Shown here: piece after piece, positions 1-9,101 of the stretch | Position numbering within the stretch: the first letter of the stretch is position 1 | How the letters are laid out: each line of letters begins with the position of its first letter | From: Azospirillum ramasamyi | GTDB lineage: Bacteria > Pseudomonadota > Alphaproteobacteria > Azospirillales > Azospirillaceae | Length of the DNA: 64,000 nt | Assembly (NCBI RefSeq): GCF_003233655.1 | Contig: NZ_CP029833.1 | Span: 186,001 to 250,000 of the forward strand | Reading direction: 5' to 3' | Made by a program: the position numbers and the translations under genes | Notes under the pieces: generated by a model | What the model saw: only the letters and a program-made list of their open reading frames with translations | The model's database searches: none | What the model was told of the DNA's origin: nothing

Positions 1-639
1 CTGCCCAAGGGCCGCATCCTGAAGGAGCTGCGCCCGCTGCTGTCCCATGCCGGCATCCATCCCGAGCCGGCCTTCGACGACGACAAGAGCCGGCTCCTGC
101 GCTTCGCCACCAATGTGCCGAACCTCAGCATCATCCGCGTCCGCTCCTTCGACGTGGCGACCTTCGTCGCCTTCGGCGCCGCCCATCTGGGCGTGGCGGG
201 CAACGACGTGCTGATGGAATTCGACTACCCGGAGATCTACGCCCCGCTCGACCTCGGCATCGGCGCCTGCCGCCTGTCGGTCGCCGAGCCGGTGGAGATG
301 ATGGAGGGCGACGATCCGTCGCGCTGGAGCCATGTGCGCGTCGCCACCAAATACCCGGAGGTGACCAAGCGTCACTTCGCCTCCCGCGGCGTCCAGGCCG
401 AATGCGTCAAGCTGAACGGCGCGATGGAACTGGCCCCGACGCTGGGCCTGTGCCGCCGCATCGTCGATCTGGTCTCCACCGGCTCGACGCTGAAGGCCAA
501 CGGGCTGGTGGAGGTGGAGCATATCGCCGACGTCACCTCGCGCCTGATCGTCAACCGCGCCGCCTTCAAGACGCGGACGGCCGAGATTTCTCAGTGGATC
601 GACAAGTTCCGGGAGGCGGTGAATGCCCGTCAGGCTTGA
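1..639 (+). CDS. hisG: ATP phosphoribosyltransferase, 5' end outside window
   Basis: Catalyses the first step of histidine biosynthesis, joining ATP and PRPP to form phosphoribosyl-ATP in the cytoplasm. The frame is open from base 1 (LPKGRILKEL) to the TGA at 637-639, so the start lies before the window. The segment GVAGNDVLMEF and the later STGSTLKANGLVEVE match the catalytic and PRPP-binding loops of HisG; the latter is the usual DLVxTGxTLxxNxL signature. The end of the protein suggests the short, HisZ-dependent form without a C-terminal regulatory domain, as is common in alphaproteobacteria. It overlaps hisD by 17 bases, indicating translational coupling. Confidence 0.95.
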   Translation: MPKGRILKELRPLLSHAGIHPEPAFDDDKSRLLRFATNVPNLSIIRVRSFDVATFVAFGAAHLGVAGNDVLMEFDYPEIYAPLDLGIGACRLSVAEPVEMMEGDDPSRWSHVRVATKYPEVTKRHFASRGVQAECVKLNGAMELAPTLGLCRRIVDLVSTGSTLKANGLVEVEHIADVTSRLIVNRAAFKTRTAEISQWIDKFREAVNARQA

Positions 640-1930
640 TGTTCGCGACGCGGGGTTCGCCGCCGGCTTCGAGGCGCTGCTGCACGCCAAGCGCGAGGCC
701 AGCGAGGATGTCCAGACTCTGGTCGCCGGCGTCATCGATCAGGTCCGCACCCGCGGCGACGACGCCCTGATCGACTATACCGCCCGCTGGGACCGCCTGA
801 CCCTGACGGCGGACACCCTGCGCATCGGCCGGGACGAGATCGACGCCGCCACGGCCAAATGCTCGGCCGAAACGCTGGAGGCGCTGGACCTCGCCGCCGC
901 GCGGATCGAGGAGTTCCACCGCCGCCAGATCCCGGAGGTCACCGACTATCGCGACGCCGCCGGCGTGCGGCTGGGCGCGCGCTGGACGCCGGTCGGCGCC
1001 GTGGGCCTCTATGTGCCGGGCGGCACCGCCTCCTACCCGTCCTCGGTGCTGATGAACGCCCTGCCGGCCAAGGTGGCCGGCGTGGAGCGCGTCGTCATGG
1101 TGGTGCCGACGCCGGACGGGGCGATCAACCCGCTGGTGCTGGCCGCCGCCAAGCGCTGCGGCATCGACGAGATCTACCGCATCGGCGGCGCCCAGGCGGT
1201 CGCGGCGCTGGCCCACGGCACGGCGACGATCCGGCCGGTGGACAAGATCGTCGGCCCCGGCAACGCCTTCGTCGCCGCCGCCAAGCGGCAGGTCTACGGC
1301 CTCGTCGGCATCGACAGCATCGCCGGCCCGTCGGAAATCCTGGTGGTGGCCGACGGCCAGAACGATCCGGCCTGGATCGCCATGGACCTGCTGTCGCAGG
1401 CCGAACACGACACGTCGGCCCAGTCGATCCTGATCACCGACGACGCCGCCTTCGCCGACGCGGTCGCGGCGGCCGTCGACAAGCATCTGGAAACGCTGCC
1501 GCGCACGGCGATCGCCGGGGAAAGCTGGCGCGAGCATGGCGCCATCGTCCTGGTCGGCGACCTGCTGGCCGACGCGCCGGCCCTGGTCGACCGTCTGGCG
1601 CCGGAGCATCTGGAACTGGCCGTCGAGGATCCGGACGCGCTGGCGGCCCGGATCCGCAATGCCGGCGCCATCTTCCTCGGCCGCTACACGCCGGAGGCCA
1701 TCGGCGACTATGTGGCCGGGCCGAACCATGTGCTGCCGACGGCGCGCAGCGCCCGCTTCTCCTCCGGCCTCAACGTGCTGGACTTCATGAAGCGGACGAC
1801 CTTCGTCGCCTGCGACGCCCAAAGCCTGCAGGCCATCGGCCCGGCGGCGGTGACGCTGGCGATGGCCGAGGGGCTGGAGGCGCATGCGCGCTCGGTCGCT
1901 CAGCGGCTGCCGGGTTACAACGGGTTATAA
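623..1930 (+). CDS. hisD: Histidinol dehydrogenase
   Basis: Performs the last two steps of histidine synthesis, the NAD-dependent four-electron oxidation of L-histidinol to L-histidine, with a catalytic zinc. At 435 residues it has the normal length. Visible family signatures are GLYVPGGTASYPSSVLMNALPA, IYRIGGAQAVAALA, the GPGNAFVAAAKRQVYG block and the zinc/active-site segment SQAEHDTSAQ, followed by APEHLEL and GPNHVLPT. The ATG lies inside the end of hisG, so the two genes are coupled. The next gene is an UPF0262 gene 26 bases downstream, an arrangement typical of alphaproteobacteria. Confidence 0.97.
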   Translation: MPVRLDVRDAGFAAGFEALLHAKREASEDVQTLVAGVIDQVRTRGDDALIDYTARWDRLTLTADTLRIGRDEIDAATAKCSAETLEALDLAAARIEEFHRRQIPEVTDYRDAAGVRLGARWTPVGAVGLYVPGGTASYPSSVLMNALPAKVAGVERVVMVVPTPDGAINPLVLAAAKRCGIDEIYRIGGAQAVAALAHGTATIRPVDKIVGPGNAFVAAAKRQVYGLVGIDSIAGPSEILVVADGQNDPAWIAMDLLSQAEHDTSAQSILITDDAAFADAVAAAVDKHLETLPRTAIAGESWREHGAIVLVGDLLADAPALVDRLAPEHLELAVEDPDALAARIRNAGAIFLGRYTPEAIGDYVAGPNHVLPTARSARFSSGLNVLDFMKRTTFVACDAQSLQAIGPAAVTLAMAEGLEAHARSVAQRLPGYNGL

Positions 1931-1956
1931 AGCGTGGCAAGCAGGGGAGGCGGGGC

Positions 1957-2442
1957 GTGACGACGGCGAAAAGCAAGCGGCGCATCACCCATGTGACGCT
2001 CGACGAGCGGAGTGTCGTCCGCCACAAGCCCGAGGTGGAGCATGAGCGCGCCGTCGCCATCTTCGACCTTCTGGAAGACAACGAGTTCTGCCCCTGCGAG
2101 TTCGCGGAGGAAGGGCCCTACCACCTGCACCTGTCGATCGAGGACAACCGGCTGGTCTTCGACATCCGGCGCGAGGACAACAGCGAACTCGACAGGCTGA
2201 TGCTGCCGATCACCGGCTTCCGGTCGATCGTCCGCGATTACTTCCTGATCTGCGAGAGCTATTACGCCGCCATCAAGCGCTCCACGCCATCGCAGATCGA
2301 AGCCATCGACATGGGCCGCCGCGGCCTGCACAACGAGGGGTCCGAGATGCTGCGTGAACGGCTGGTCGGCAAGGTGGAGATGGACCTGCAGACCGCGCGC
2401 CGGCTGTTCACGCTGATCTGCGTCCTGCACATCCGCGGCTGA
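1957..2442 (+). CDS. UPF0262 family protein
   Basis: A 161-residue cytoplasmic protein of unknown function that belongs to UPF0262, a family almost confined to alphaproteobacteria and commonly found between hisD and an LMW phosphatase gene, as here. The start is taken as GTG at 1957 because GGGGAGG at 1944-1950 sits at good ribosome-binding distance and the product MTTAKSKRRITHV matches the family N terminus; upstream the same frame is only a shadow of hisD. Conserved-looking segments include CPCEFAEEGPYHLHLSIEDNRLVFDIR and TPSQIEAIDMGRRGLHNEG. It probably belongs to the hisG-hisD transcript. Confidence 0.9.
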   Translation: MTTAKSKRRITHVTLDERSVVRHKPEVEHERAVAIFDLLEDNEFCPCEFAEEGPYHLHLSIEDNRLVFDIRREDNSELDRLMLPITGFRSIVRDYFLICESYYAAIKRSTPSQIEAIDMGRRGLHNEGSEMLRERLVGKVEMDLQTARRLFTLICVLHIRG

Positions 2443-2458
2443 CGGGTCGGGCAAGGCC

Positions 2459-2926
2459 ATGGCGGCGACCCCGGTCCTCACCCCCCTGCCGGTGACGAGC
2501 GTCTTGTTCGCCTGCACCTACAACATGATCCGTTCGCCGATGGCGGCGGCGATGATGCGCCATTACCACGGCACGCGCATCTATGTGGATTCGGTCGGCG
2601 TCCGCGAGGGCGACGAGGTCGATCCCTTCGCCGTCGCGGTGATGGAGGAGATCGGCATCGACCTGTCCAAGCACCGCTGTCGCACCTTCGAGGATCTGGA
2701 AGACACCAATTTCGACCTGATCGTCTCGCTGTCGCCCGAGGCGCAGCACCGCGCCATCGAGATGACGCGCACCATGGCCTGCGACGTGGAGTTCTGGAAC
2801 ACCTTCGACCCCACCCTGGTCGACGGCACCCGCGACGCCATGCTGGAAGCCTACCGGCAGGTTCGCGACGGCATGTTGGCCAAGGTCAAGCAGCGCTTCC
2901 CGCTGACGCGCGGACCGACGGTATAA
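2459..2926 (+). CDS. Low-molecular-weight phosphatase (LMW-PTP/ArsC-like)
   Basis: A 155-residue protein of the low-molecular-weight protein tyrosine phosphatase / arsenate reductase fold. The P-loop C(X)5RS is present as CTYNMIRS with Cys19 and Arg25, preceded by the hydrophobic strand SVLFA. The usual late Asp-Pro acid motif is not clear; the corresponding region reads WNTFDPTLVDG, in which Asp-Pro may play that part. It starts 17 bases after UPF0262 and is probably cotranscribed. Gene order alone does not show whether the substrate is phosphotyrosine or arsenate, and no arsenic-resistance genes are nearby, so a phosphatase role is more likely. Confidence 0.85.
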   Translation: MAATPVLTPLPVTSVLFACTYNMIRSPMAAAMMRHYHGTRIYVDSVGVREGDEVDPFAVAVMEEIGIDLSKHRCRTFEDLEDTNFDLIVSLSPEAQHRAIEMTRTMACDVEFWNTFDPTLVDGTRDAMLEAYRQVRDGMLAKVKQRFPLTRGPTV

Positions 2927-3121
2927 CGGCGGCCGGGTGGCCCCGCTCCGCCCCCGACACACGGCATGGTCGGTTACATTTTTGGCATTTTGCAACTTTT
3001 GCACTACAGCCTGTTCCCAATGCCTCCTGCGCAATGCTATTGAGCTGTGTCATCGCAACGCACTGCGTGCCGGCCTTAGGCTCGGGTGTGTCGACGCCCT
3101 CCCGCGGAGAGCCCCTGATCC

Positions 3122-5521
3122 ATGCCCGCCGGCCTGCTGCCCCGCCTCCTCCGCGCCCTCAGTCCGCGCAGCCTGCGCGCACGCCTGATGGGCGTCGTGC
3201 TGGCGTCGCTGGCGCTTCCGCTGGCGGGCGCGCTCTATCTGGCGGACCAGCAGCTCGACGACCGCATCGAGGCGGCGCGCGAACTGGCCCTGCACCTCGC
3301 CGACGACGGGGTGGAGCGCCAGCGCGACCTGATCGGGGAGGCGCGCAACCTGCTGGGCGTGCTGTCGCTGGTTCCGGCGATCCGTGACGCGACGCCCACC
3401 CAGACCGATGCCTGCGTCGCCACCCTGGCGCCGATGCCGCGCCAGCACCGCTGGACCACCGGCGTCTGGCTGACCGACGCCGACGGCAACATCATCTGCG
3501 ACACCACCGGCCCCGGCGCCGGCATCTCGCTCCGGGAACGCGAGTATTTCCAGCGCGTCCTCGACACGAAGAACTGGGTGGTCAGCGACTTCATCATCGG
3601 CAAGCGCTCGCTGAAACCGCTGATCATCGTCGCCAGCCCGATCATCGAGAACGGGCGGATCGTCCGCGTGATCGGCGTGGCGGTCGACCTCACCTGGCTG
3701 ACCGATCTGGTGAAGGTGCTGAAGCAGACGGACGCCCGCGTCATGGTGCTGGACCGCCACGGCGTGATCGTGGCCCGCCAGCCGGACCCGGAGGGCTGGC
3801 TGAACCGCAACGTCTCCCAGTTGCCGCATGTCCAGCGCATGCTGCGCGAACGCAACGGCGCCTTGGATGCCGAAAGCGCCGACGGCCGCGGCCGGCTGTG
3901 GGCCTTCCGCCATTCGACCGACACAGACACCGTCTTCGCCGTCGGCATGCCGACCGCCCCGATCCTCGCGGAGGCGCGGCGCGATCTGTGGCAGAGCCTG
4001 GGCCTGCTCGCCGTCGCCGGGCTGGTCAGCGTCATCGCGCTGTGGGGGCTGCTGCGCGCGTCGGTCCTGCGCTGGGTGTGGGAGCTGGGAAGCGCCGCCA
4101 CCCGGATCGGCGACGGCGGCGGCGGCACCGTGATCGAGGCCGACCGCGCCCCGCACGAACTCCGCGTCGTCTCCCACGCCTTCAACGACATGTCGCGCCG
4201 CCTGAAGCAGCGCGAACAGGAATTGCGCTCCGCCATGGAGGAGGCGCGGGCCGGCAGCCGCGCCAAGGAGGAATTCCTCGCCACCATGAGCCACGAGATC
4301 CGCACGCCGATGAACGGCGTGATCGGCTTCGCGGAAATGCTGCTGGAAACCCCGCTGACCACCGAACAGCGCCGCTACGCCTCGCAGGTGCGCGACGCCG
4401 GCCGCTCGCTGCTGACCGTCATCAACGACGTGCTCGACCTGTCGAAGCTGGAGGCCGGGCGGCTCGATCTGGTCAGCGTGCCGTTCCGGCTTGACGACCT
4501 GGCCGACCGCTGCGTCGCCATCGTCCGGCTCGCCGCCGAACAGAAGGGGCTGGAGATCCAGACCACCATCTCCGCCACCGCCCGCGGCTTCGTCATGGGC
4601 GATCCCGACCGGCTGCGCCAGATCCTGCTGAACCTGCTGGGCAACGCGGTGAAGTTCACCGACCGCGGTTCGGTCCGGCTGACGGTGAGGGCGGTGGAAG
4701 ATGACGGCAGCAGTTTGGGGGGCAGCAGGTCCGGGGGCCGGCCGGGTGCCAGCCGCATCTGCACCTTCACCGTCACCGACACCGGGATCGGCATCGCCGC
4801 CGACCGGCAGCGCGACCTGTTCCAGCGCTTCACCCAGTTGGAGCGCGGGCGCGGCGGCACCGGGCTGGGCCTTGCCATCTGCCACCGGCTGGTGGAGCTG
4901 ATGGGCGGCGAGATCGGCATGGACAGCAAGCTGGGCGCCGGCAGCACCTTCTGGTTCTCGCTGCCGCTGCAGCCCGCCGGCAGCGCCGCCGTCCAGCCGG
5001 ACAGCATCGCCGTCTCCGGCATAGAGCCGGGAAGCCCCGGCGTACGCATCCTGCTGGCCGAGGATCTGGCGATGAACCGCGATCTGGCGATGACCATGCT
5101 GACCAAGGCCGGGCATCATGTCGACGCCGTGGTCGACGGCGCCGCCGCCGTCGCCGCCGTGCAGGAACAGACCTACGACATCGTGCTGATGGACGTGCAG
5201 ATGCCGGTGATGGACGGGTTGGAGGCCACCCGCCGCATCCGCGCCCTGCCCGCTCCGGTCGGCGGGATTCCGATCCTGGCCCTGACCGCCGGCGTGATGC
5301 AGGTGGAGGTCGAGCGCTGCCTGCAGGCGGGCATGAACGCGCATCTGCCCAAGCCGCTGGAGAAGTCGAAGCTCCTGGCCGCCATCGGCCGCTGGGCCAG
5401 TCCCGATGACGGCTCCACACACGACTCCGACCACGATGGATTTGGCCAGGACGGATTTGGTCAGGAGCAGGGTGGGGGCAACCCCGGCGCTCCGCATCCG
5501 CGGTTGATCGCGCACAGCTGA
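3122..5521 (+). CDS. Hybrid sensor histidine kinase with fused receiver
   Basis: A 799-residue membrane hybrid kinase. Residues about 20-43 form a first membrane helix, then a periplasmic double-Cache-like sensor (about 45-285, containing TGVWLTDADGNIICDT and SLREREYFQRVLD, as in small-ligand dCache sensors), a second helix (about 290-312), a HAMP linker, and a HisKA domain with phospho-acceptor His391 in ATMSHEIRTPMNG. The ATPase domain follows, with N box NLLGNAVKFT, G1 DTGIGI and G2 GGTGLGLAICHRL. A C-terminal receiver has its phospho-acceptor at Asp691 in IVLMDVQMPVMDG and the lysine in LPKPLEK. No output partner is adjacent. The ligand cannot be told from sequence. About 195 bases upstream are free for its own promoter. 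Confidence 0.93.
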   Translation: MPAGLLPRLLRALSPRSLRARLMGVVLASLALPLAGALYLADQQLDDRIEAARELALHLADDGVERQRDLIGEARNLLGVLSLVPAIRDATPTQTDACVATLAPMPRQHRWTTGVWLTDADGNIICDTTGPGAGISLREREYFQRVLDTKNWVVSDFIIGKRSLKPLIIVASPIIENGRIVRVIGVAVDLTWLTDLVKVLKQTDARVMVLDRHGVIVARQPDPEGWLNRNVSQLPHVQRMLRERNGALDAESADGRGRLWAFRHSTDTDTVFAVGMPTAPILAEARRDLWQSLGLLAVAGLVSVIALWGLLRASVLRWVWELGSAATRIGDGGGGTVIEADRAPHELRVVSHAFNDMSRRLKQREQELRSAMEEARAGSRAKEEFLATMSHEIRTPMNGVIGFAEMLLETPLTTEQRRYASQVRDAGRSLLTVINDVLDLSKLEAGRLDLVSVPFRLDDLADRCVAIVRLAAEQKGLEIQTTISATARGFVMGDPDRLRQILLNLLGNAVKFTDRGSVRLTVRAVEDDGSSLGGSRSGGRPGASRICTFTVTDTGIGIAADRQRDLFQRFTQLERGRGGTGLGLAICHRLVELMGGEIGMDSKLGAGSTFWFSLPLQPAGSAAVQPDSIAVSGIEPGSPGVRILLAEDLAMNRDLAMTMLTKAGHHVDAVVDGAAAVAAVQEQTYDIVLMDVQMPVMDGLEATRRIRALPAPVGGIPILALTAGVMQVEVERCLQAGMNAHLPKPLEKSKLLAAIGRWASPDDGSTHDSDHDGFGQDGFGQEQGGGNPGAPHPRLIAHS

Positions 5522-5624
5522 CGAGTCGGTGCTATAGTGCCTGCACCGTCCAGGCGGCGCACACACTCCCGATGCGCGTCCGGGCGGAGTTTGACCCCGG
5601 CAGGCTCTGCCGGCCTGCAGCGAA

Positions 5625-6800
5625 GTGTATGCCATGAAGGTTGCGCAGCCCCCTCTCGCGCCCGTTCCGGAGCGCAAGCCCGACGCCCCTCCGCCGCAGG
5701 CCGATGGGGCCGCTGCCGGGCGGTCCTTCCGCGACTCGCTGGCCCAGACCCCGCAAGCCCGTTCGGAAAGCGTCCCGGTCGGCCGGCTCGCCAACGGCCA
5801 GAAGGCGCCGCCCCTGCCCTTGGGCAAGCCGGCGGCCCCGGTCCTGCTGGAGGACGGCACCCAAGTTCCCCTTCCGGCGGCGAAGCCGGCGACGCCCATC
5901 CGGCTGGCCGACGGCACCACCGTGCCGATGCCAGCCGCCAAGCCCGCCACCAAGCCCGGCGCCCCCGTCCTGCTGGCCGCCGAAACCGGCCCGGCGACGG
6001 CGGAGCCGCCCCGCGCGCCCCTGCCCGGACTGAAACCGGCGGTTCCGGCCCCGGTGCCAAGCTCCGCCAGGGTGGCGGAGGCCGTGGAGGCGATGACCTC
6101 CGACAATCCGACCGCCGCGCGGGTGCTCGTCGCCTCCCAGCAGGTCGCCGGCCTGTCCGGCCACAGCTTCACCGCCATCCTGGCCCAGGCGACGCAGGAA
6201 AGCGGGCTGGACAGCGCGGCGAAGAACAGCCGCAGCTCGGCCGCCGGGCCGTTCCAGTTCCTGGAATCCACCTGGCTCGATCTGTTCCGCCGCCATGGCG
6301 CCGCCTATGGGCAAGGTGAACTCGCCTCGCACATCCAGGTTCGCAACGGCGTGTCCAGCGTCAAGGATCCGGCGATCCGCCGCCAGATCCTGGAACTGCG
6401 CCACGATGTCGACCTGTCGGCCGGCATGGCCGCCCGCTATCTTGCCGAGGGGCGCGACGCGCTGGAGAAGCGGCTGGGCCGCCGGGCCAGCGAATCGGAG
6501 AGCCGCATGGCCTATGTTCTGGGCTCCGGCGGGGCGGCGAAGCTGATCCGCGCCGCCGAATCGACGCCCGGCGCCATTGCCGCCGACCTGCTGCCGAGCG
6601 CCGCGAAGTCGAATCACAACCTCTTCCACGACCGCTCCAGCGGCCGCGCCCTGACCGCGGCGGAAACCGTGAGCCGCCTGACGCGGCGCATGGAGATCGA
6701 CCAGCGCGAGATGTTCGCGGCCATCGGCCAGGCGCTGGAACGGCCGCGCCGCCTGGACGAAGGCAGCGCATCGCCGCTCAACCCGCATCGGTCGGTCTGA
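5625..6800 (+). CDS. SLT-domain (lytic transglycosylase-like) protein
   Basis: A protein of about 391 residues with two parts. The first 150 residues are proline/alanine-rich and low in complexity, with a loosely repeated unit of the form APV-LL-DGT-VPLPAAKPA, probably a disordered linker. The second half is a soluble lytic transglycosylase-like domain: ILAQATQESGLDSAA places the catalytic Glu, followed by SSAAGPFQFLESTWL, the usual xxGxxQF segment. There is no clear signal peptide, so export is uncertain. Starts are possible at GTG 5625 or ATG 5634 (MKVAQPPL); neither has a strong ribosome site. A role in peptidoglycan cleavage, perhaps for assembling an envelope structure, is inferred from the domain. 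Confidence 0.8.
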   Translation: MYAMKVAQPPLAPVPERKPDAPPPQADGAAAGRSFRDSLAQTPQARSESVPVGRLANGQKAPPLPLGKPAAPVLLEDGTQVPLPAAKPATPIRLADGTTVPMPAAKPATKPGAPVLLAAETGPATAEPPRAPLPGLKPAVPAPVPSSARVAEAVEAMTSDNPTAARVLVASQQVAGLSGHSFTAILAQATQESGLDSAAKNSRSSAAGPFQFLESTWLDLFRRHGAAYGQGELASHIQVRNGVSSVKDPAIRRQILELRHDVDLSAGMAARYLAEGRDALEKRLGRRASESESRMAYVLGSGGAAKLIRAAESTPGAIAADLLPSAAKSNHNLFHDRSSGRALTAAETVSRLTRRMEIDQREMFAAIGQALERPRRLDEGSASPLNPHRSV

Positions 6801-6838
6801 CGACGGGGCACGGGAAGCGGTCCCGGAGGGCCGTCCGG

Positions 6839-6869
6839 CCCGCGACGCGGGGCTGCCCCGCGTCGCGGG
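6839..6869. terminator. GC-rich hairpin after the SLT gene
   Basis: A perfect inverted repeat with 14-bp arms (CCCGCGACGCGGGG at 6839-6852 and its complement at 6856-6869) and a 3-base loop. No T tract follows, so it may be a factor-assisted terminator or simply a stable hairpin separating the SLT gene from infA. Confidence 0.5.
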
Positions 6870-6968
6870 GCTGCGGCCTAACGCATCGCGGATGGGAATC
6901 CCACTTGACCCGGCGGCTTTGGAAGGTCAGTTATTGCCGCGAAACTATTAGGACGGACATAAGGGCCT

Positions 6969-7187
6969 ATGGCAAAGGAAGATCTGATCGAGTTTTCCGG
7001 GACCGTCGTCGAATTGCTTCCGAACGCGATGTTCCGGGTGAAGCTCGACAACGATCACGAGGTTCTCGCGCACACCTCTGGCAAGATGCGTAAGAACCGG
7101 ATTCGCGTCCTGGCCGGCGACCGCGTCAATGTGGAAATGACGCCGTACGACCTGACCAAGGGCCGCATCACCTTCCGGTTCAAGTAG
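6969..7187 (+). CDS. infA: Translation initiation factor IF-1
   Basis: A 72-residue OB-fold protein that binds the ribosomal A site during initiation. The sequence MAKEDLIEFSGTVVELLPNA through NRIRVLAGDRVNVEMTPYDL and KGRITFRFK matches IF-1 over its whole length. The nearest SD-like element is AAGGG at 6961-6965, unusually close to the ATG. It heads the conserved alphaproteobacterial cluster infA-maf-rng-yacG. The 168 bases upstream carry the only room for a promoter; TTGACC at 6905-6910 is a possible -35 but no good -10 is seen at standard spacing. Confidence 0.98.
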   Translation: MAKEDLIEFSGTVVELLPNAMFRVKLDNDHEVLAHTSGKMRKNRIRVLAGDRVNVEMTPYDLTKGRITFRFK

Positions 7188-7212
7188 CATCCTTGCTGCA
7201 TCGCGGTTCCCC

Positions 7213-7836
7213 GTGACGATCCCGTCCAAGGCGCCCCGGCTGGTGCTGGCCTCGGCCTCGCCCCGCCGGCTCGACCTGTTGCGCCAGATCGGCATCGTGC
7301 CCGACGCGGTCGATCCCGCCGATCTCGACGAAGCGCCGTTGCGCGACGAACTCCCGCCCCAGCACGCCTTGCGTCTGGCGGCGGAGAAGGCGTCGTGCGT
7401 CGCCGCGCGTCATCCCGATTCGTGGATTCTCGCCGCCGACACCGTGGTCGCCTGCGGCCGCCGCATCCTGCCCAAGGCCGAGCGGGAGGAGGAGGCGCGA
7501 CGCTGCCTCTCCCTGCTGTCCGGCCGGCGGCACCGGGTGCTGGGCGGCATCGTCCTGCTGGTCCCCGAGGCCGACGGAGAGGGCCACCGCCGGATCGACC
7601 GGCTGGTCCGCACCGACGTCACCTTCAAGGTGCTCGACCGGACGGAGACCGACGCCTACATCGCGTCCGGCGAATGGAAGGGCAAAGCCGGCGGCTATGC
7701 CATCCAGGGCCGGGCGGCGGCGCTGGTGCGCTGGATCGGCGGCTCCTACAGCAATGTCGTCGGGCTATCGCTCCACGAAGTCGCCGGCATGCTGCACGGC
7801 GCCGGCTTCCCTTCCCCCGCCTCTCCTGAGCGATGA
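7213..7836 (+). CDS. maf: Maf family nucleotide pyrophosphatase
   Basis: A 207-residue Maf protein, a house-cleaning pyrophosphatase that hydrolyses non-canonical or modified nucleoside triphosphates. The N-terminal signature LVLASASPRRLDLLRQIGI and the later AADTVVACGR, GKAGGYAIQGRAAALVRWIGGSYSNVVGLSL are all present, including the conserved SxR and the GGY-IQG core. It starts with GTG at 7213, 25 bases after infA, and its stop overlaps the rng start by four bases (ATGA), so the two are translationally coupled. Confidence 0.95.
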   Translation: MTIPSKAPRLVLASASPRRLDLLRQIGIVPDAVDPADLDEAPLRDELPPQHALRLAAEKASCVAARHPDSWILAADTVVACGRRILPKAEREEEARRCLSLLSGRRHRVLGGIVLLVPEADGEGHRRIDRLVRTDVTFKVLDRTETDAYIASGEWKGKAGGYAIQGRAAALVRWIGGSYSNVVGLSLHEVAGMLHGAGFPSPASPER

Positions 7837-9071
7837 GCAGGCTTGAGCTGCTGGTCGACCGCGACGGTCCGCTGACGCGGGCGGCGGTGCTGGCCGACGG
7901 CCGCCTGACCGACCTGCACATCGACCATGCCGACCGCCCGTCGCTGCTGGGCGCCGTCATCCTGGGCCGGGTGGAGCGCATCGCCACCGGCCTGAACGGC
8001 GCCTTCATCGACCTGGGAAGCGGCCTGTCCGGTCTGCTTCCCGCCGCCGACGTGCGCCGCCCCGTCCTCGACGACGACTCCCCCCTATCGCGCTCCCATC
8101 CCCGTCCGGGGTCGAAGCCGGCCGCCATCGGCGCGCTGCTGCGCACCGGCCAGCCGGTGGTGGTGCAGGTGAAGGCCGACGCCGCAGGGGCCAAGGGGCC
8201 ATCGCTGACGATGGACATCACCCTGCCCGGCCGTTTCCTGGTGCATGCGCCGCTCGGCCGCGACATCTCGGTGTCGAAGCGCCTGGGCAGCGGCCCGGAG
8301 CGCGCGGCGCTCGCCCGGCGCATCGAGGGGCTTGCCACCGGCGCCGGCTGGATCGTCCGCGCCGGGGCCGCCCAGGTACCGGACGAGCTTCTGGCCGCCG
8401 AATCGGAGGCGCTGCACCTGCAATGGCGCGCCATCCGCGACGACGCCCGCGCCGGTTCCGCCCCCCGCCTGCTGCATTCCGGCCCCGACGCCCCCACCCG
8501 CGCCCTGATCGAGCAGGGAGCCGCCGCACCCGCTTCCATCATCGTCGACGACCCGGTTCCGGCCGGCGGCATCGCCGTCGGCGAGGGGCCGCTGCTGTCG
8601 GGCCTGCGCGGCTGGTGCGACCGCCACGCTCCCGACCTGCTGCCCCGCCTGACCGCCCACAGGGCTTCCCAGCGCCTGTTCGACCTGCGCGACCTCGACT
8701 CTGCGATCGCAGAGCTTCTCGACGTCAGGGTGCCGCTGCCGCAGGGAGGTTCGCTGGTGATCGAGCGGACGGAGGCGCTGACGGTGGTGGACGTCAATGC
8801 CGGAGAGCGCGGTAACCCGGTGGACGTCAACATCGACGCCGCGGCGGAGATCGCCCGCCAGCTTCGCCTGCGCAATGTCGGCGGCATCGTGGTGGTGGAT
8901 TTCGTCAACATGCGCGGCCGCGGCGATGCCGAACGCGTGCTGGCCGCCTTGTCGCATGCGGTGGAAAGCGACCCGGTGCAGACCCAAGTCTATGGCATGT
9001 CGAAGCTGGGCCTGGTCGAGCTGACCCGCGCCCGCCGCGGCACGCCGCTGGCCGCCCTGCTGCGTCCCTAG
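7833..9071 (+). CDS. rng: Ribonuclease E/G family protein (short, RNase G-like)
   Basis: A 412-residue RNase E/G family endoribonuclease expected to act in RNA processing or decay. An N-terminal S1-like domain is visible (GRVERIATGLNGAFIDLGSGLSGLLP), followed by the catalytic DNase I-like core with LTVVDVNAGERG and GGIVVVDFVNMRGRGDAERV, which hold the metal-binding aspartates. The protein stops shortly after YGMSKLGLVELTRARRGTPLAALLRP. The CPxCxG zinc-link and the small domain that make RNase E/G dimerise are absent. It sits between maf and yacG as in other alphaproteobacteria. Whether it is a compact functional enzyme or has an altered oligomeric state cannot be decided here. Confidence 0.88.
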   Translation: MSRLELLVDRDGPLTRAAVLADGRLTDLHIDHADRPSLLGAVILGRVERIATGLNGAFIDLGSGLSGLLPAADVRRPVLDDDSPLSRSHPRPGSKPAAIGALLRTGQPVVVQVKADAAGAKGPSLTMDITLPGRFLVHAPLGRDISVSKRLGSGPERAALARRIEGLATGAGWIVRAGAAQVPDELLAAESEALHLQWRAIRDDARAGSAPRLLHSGPDAPTRALIEQGAAAPASIIVDDPVPAGGIAVGEGPLLSGLRGWCDRHAPDLLPRLTAHRASQRLFDLRDLDSAIAELLDVRVPLPQGGSLVIERTEALTVVDVNAGERGNPVDVNIDAAAEIARQLRLRNVGGIVVVDFVNMRGRGDAERVLAALSHAVESDPVQTQVYGMSKLGLVELTRARRGTPLAALLRP

Positions 9072-9101
9072 CCGCTTACAGTTCGTTACGGAGACCTTCC
9101 C

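Noticed and set aside
3050..6271. 1073-codon open frame on the minus strand
   Set aside because: It is antisense to the hybrid kinase and SLT genes. Its translation is rich in Arg, Gly, Ala and Gln with no domain, as expected from GC-rich codon shadows.
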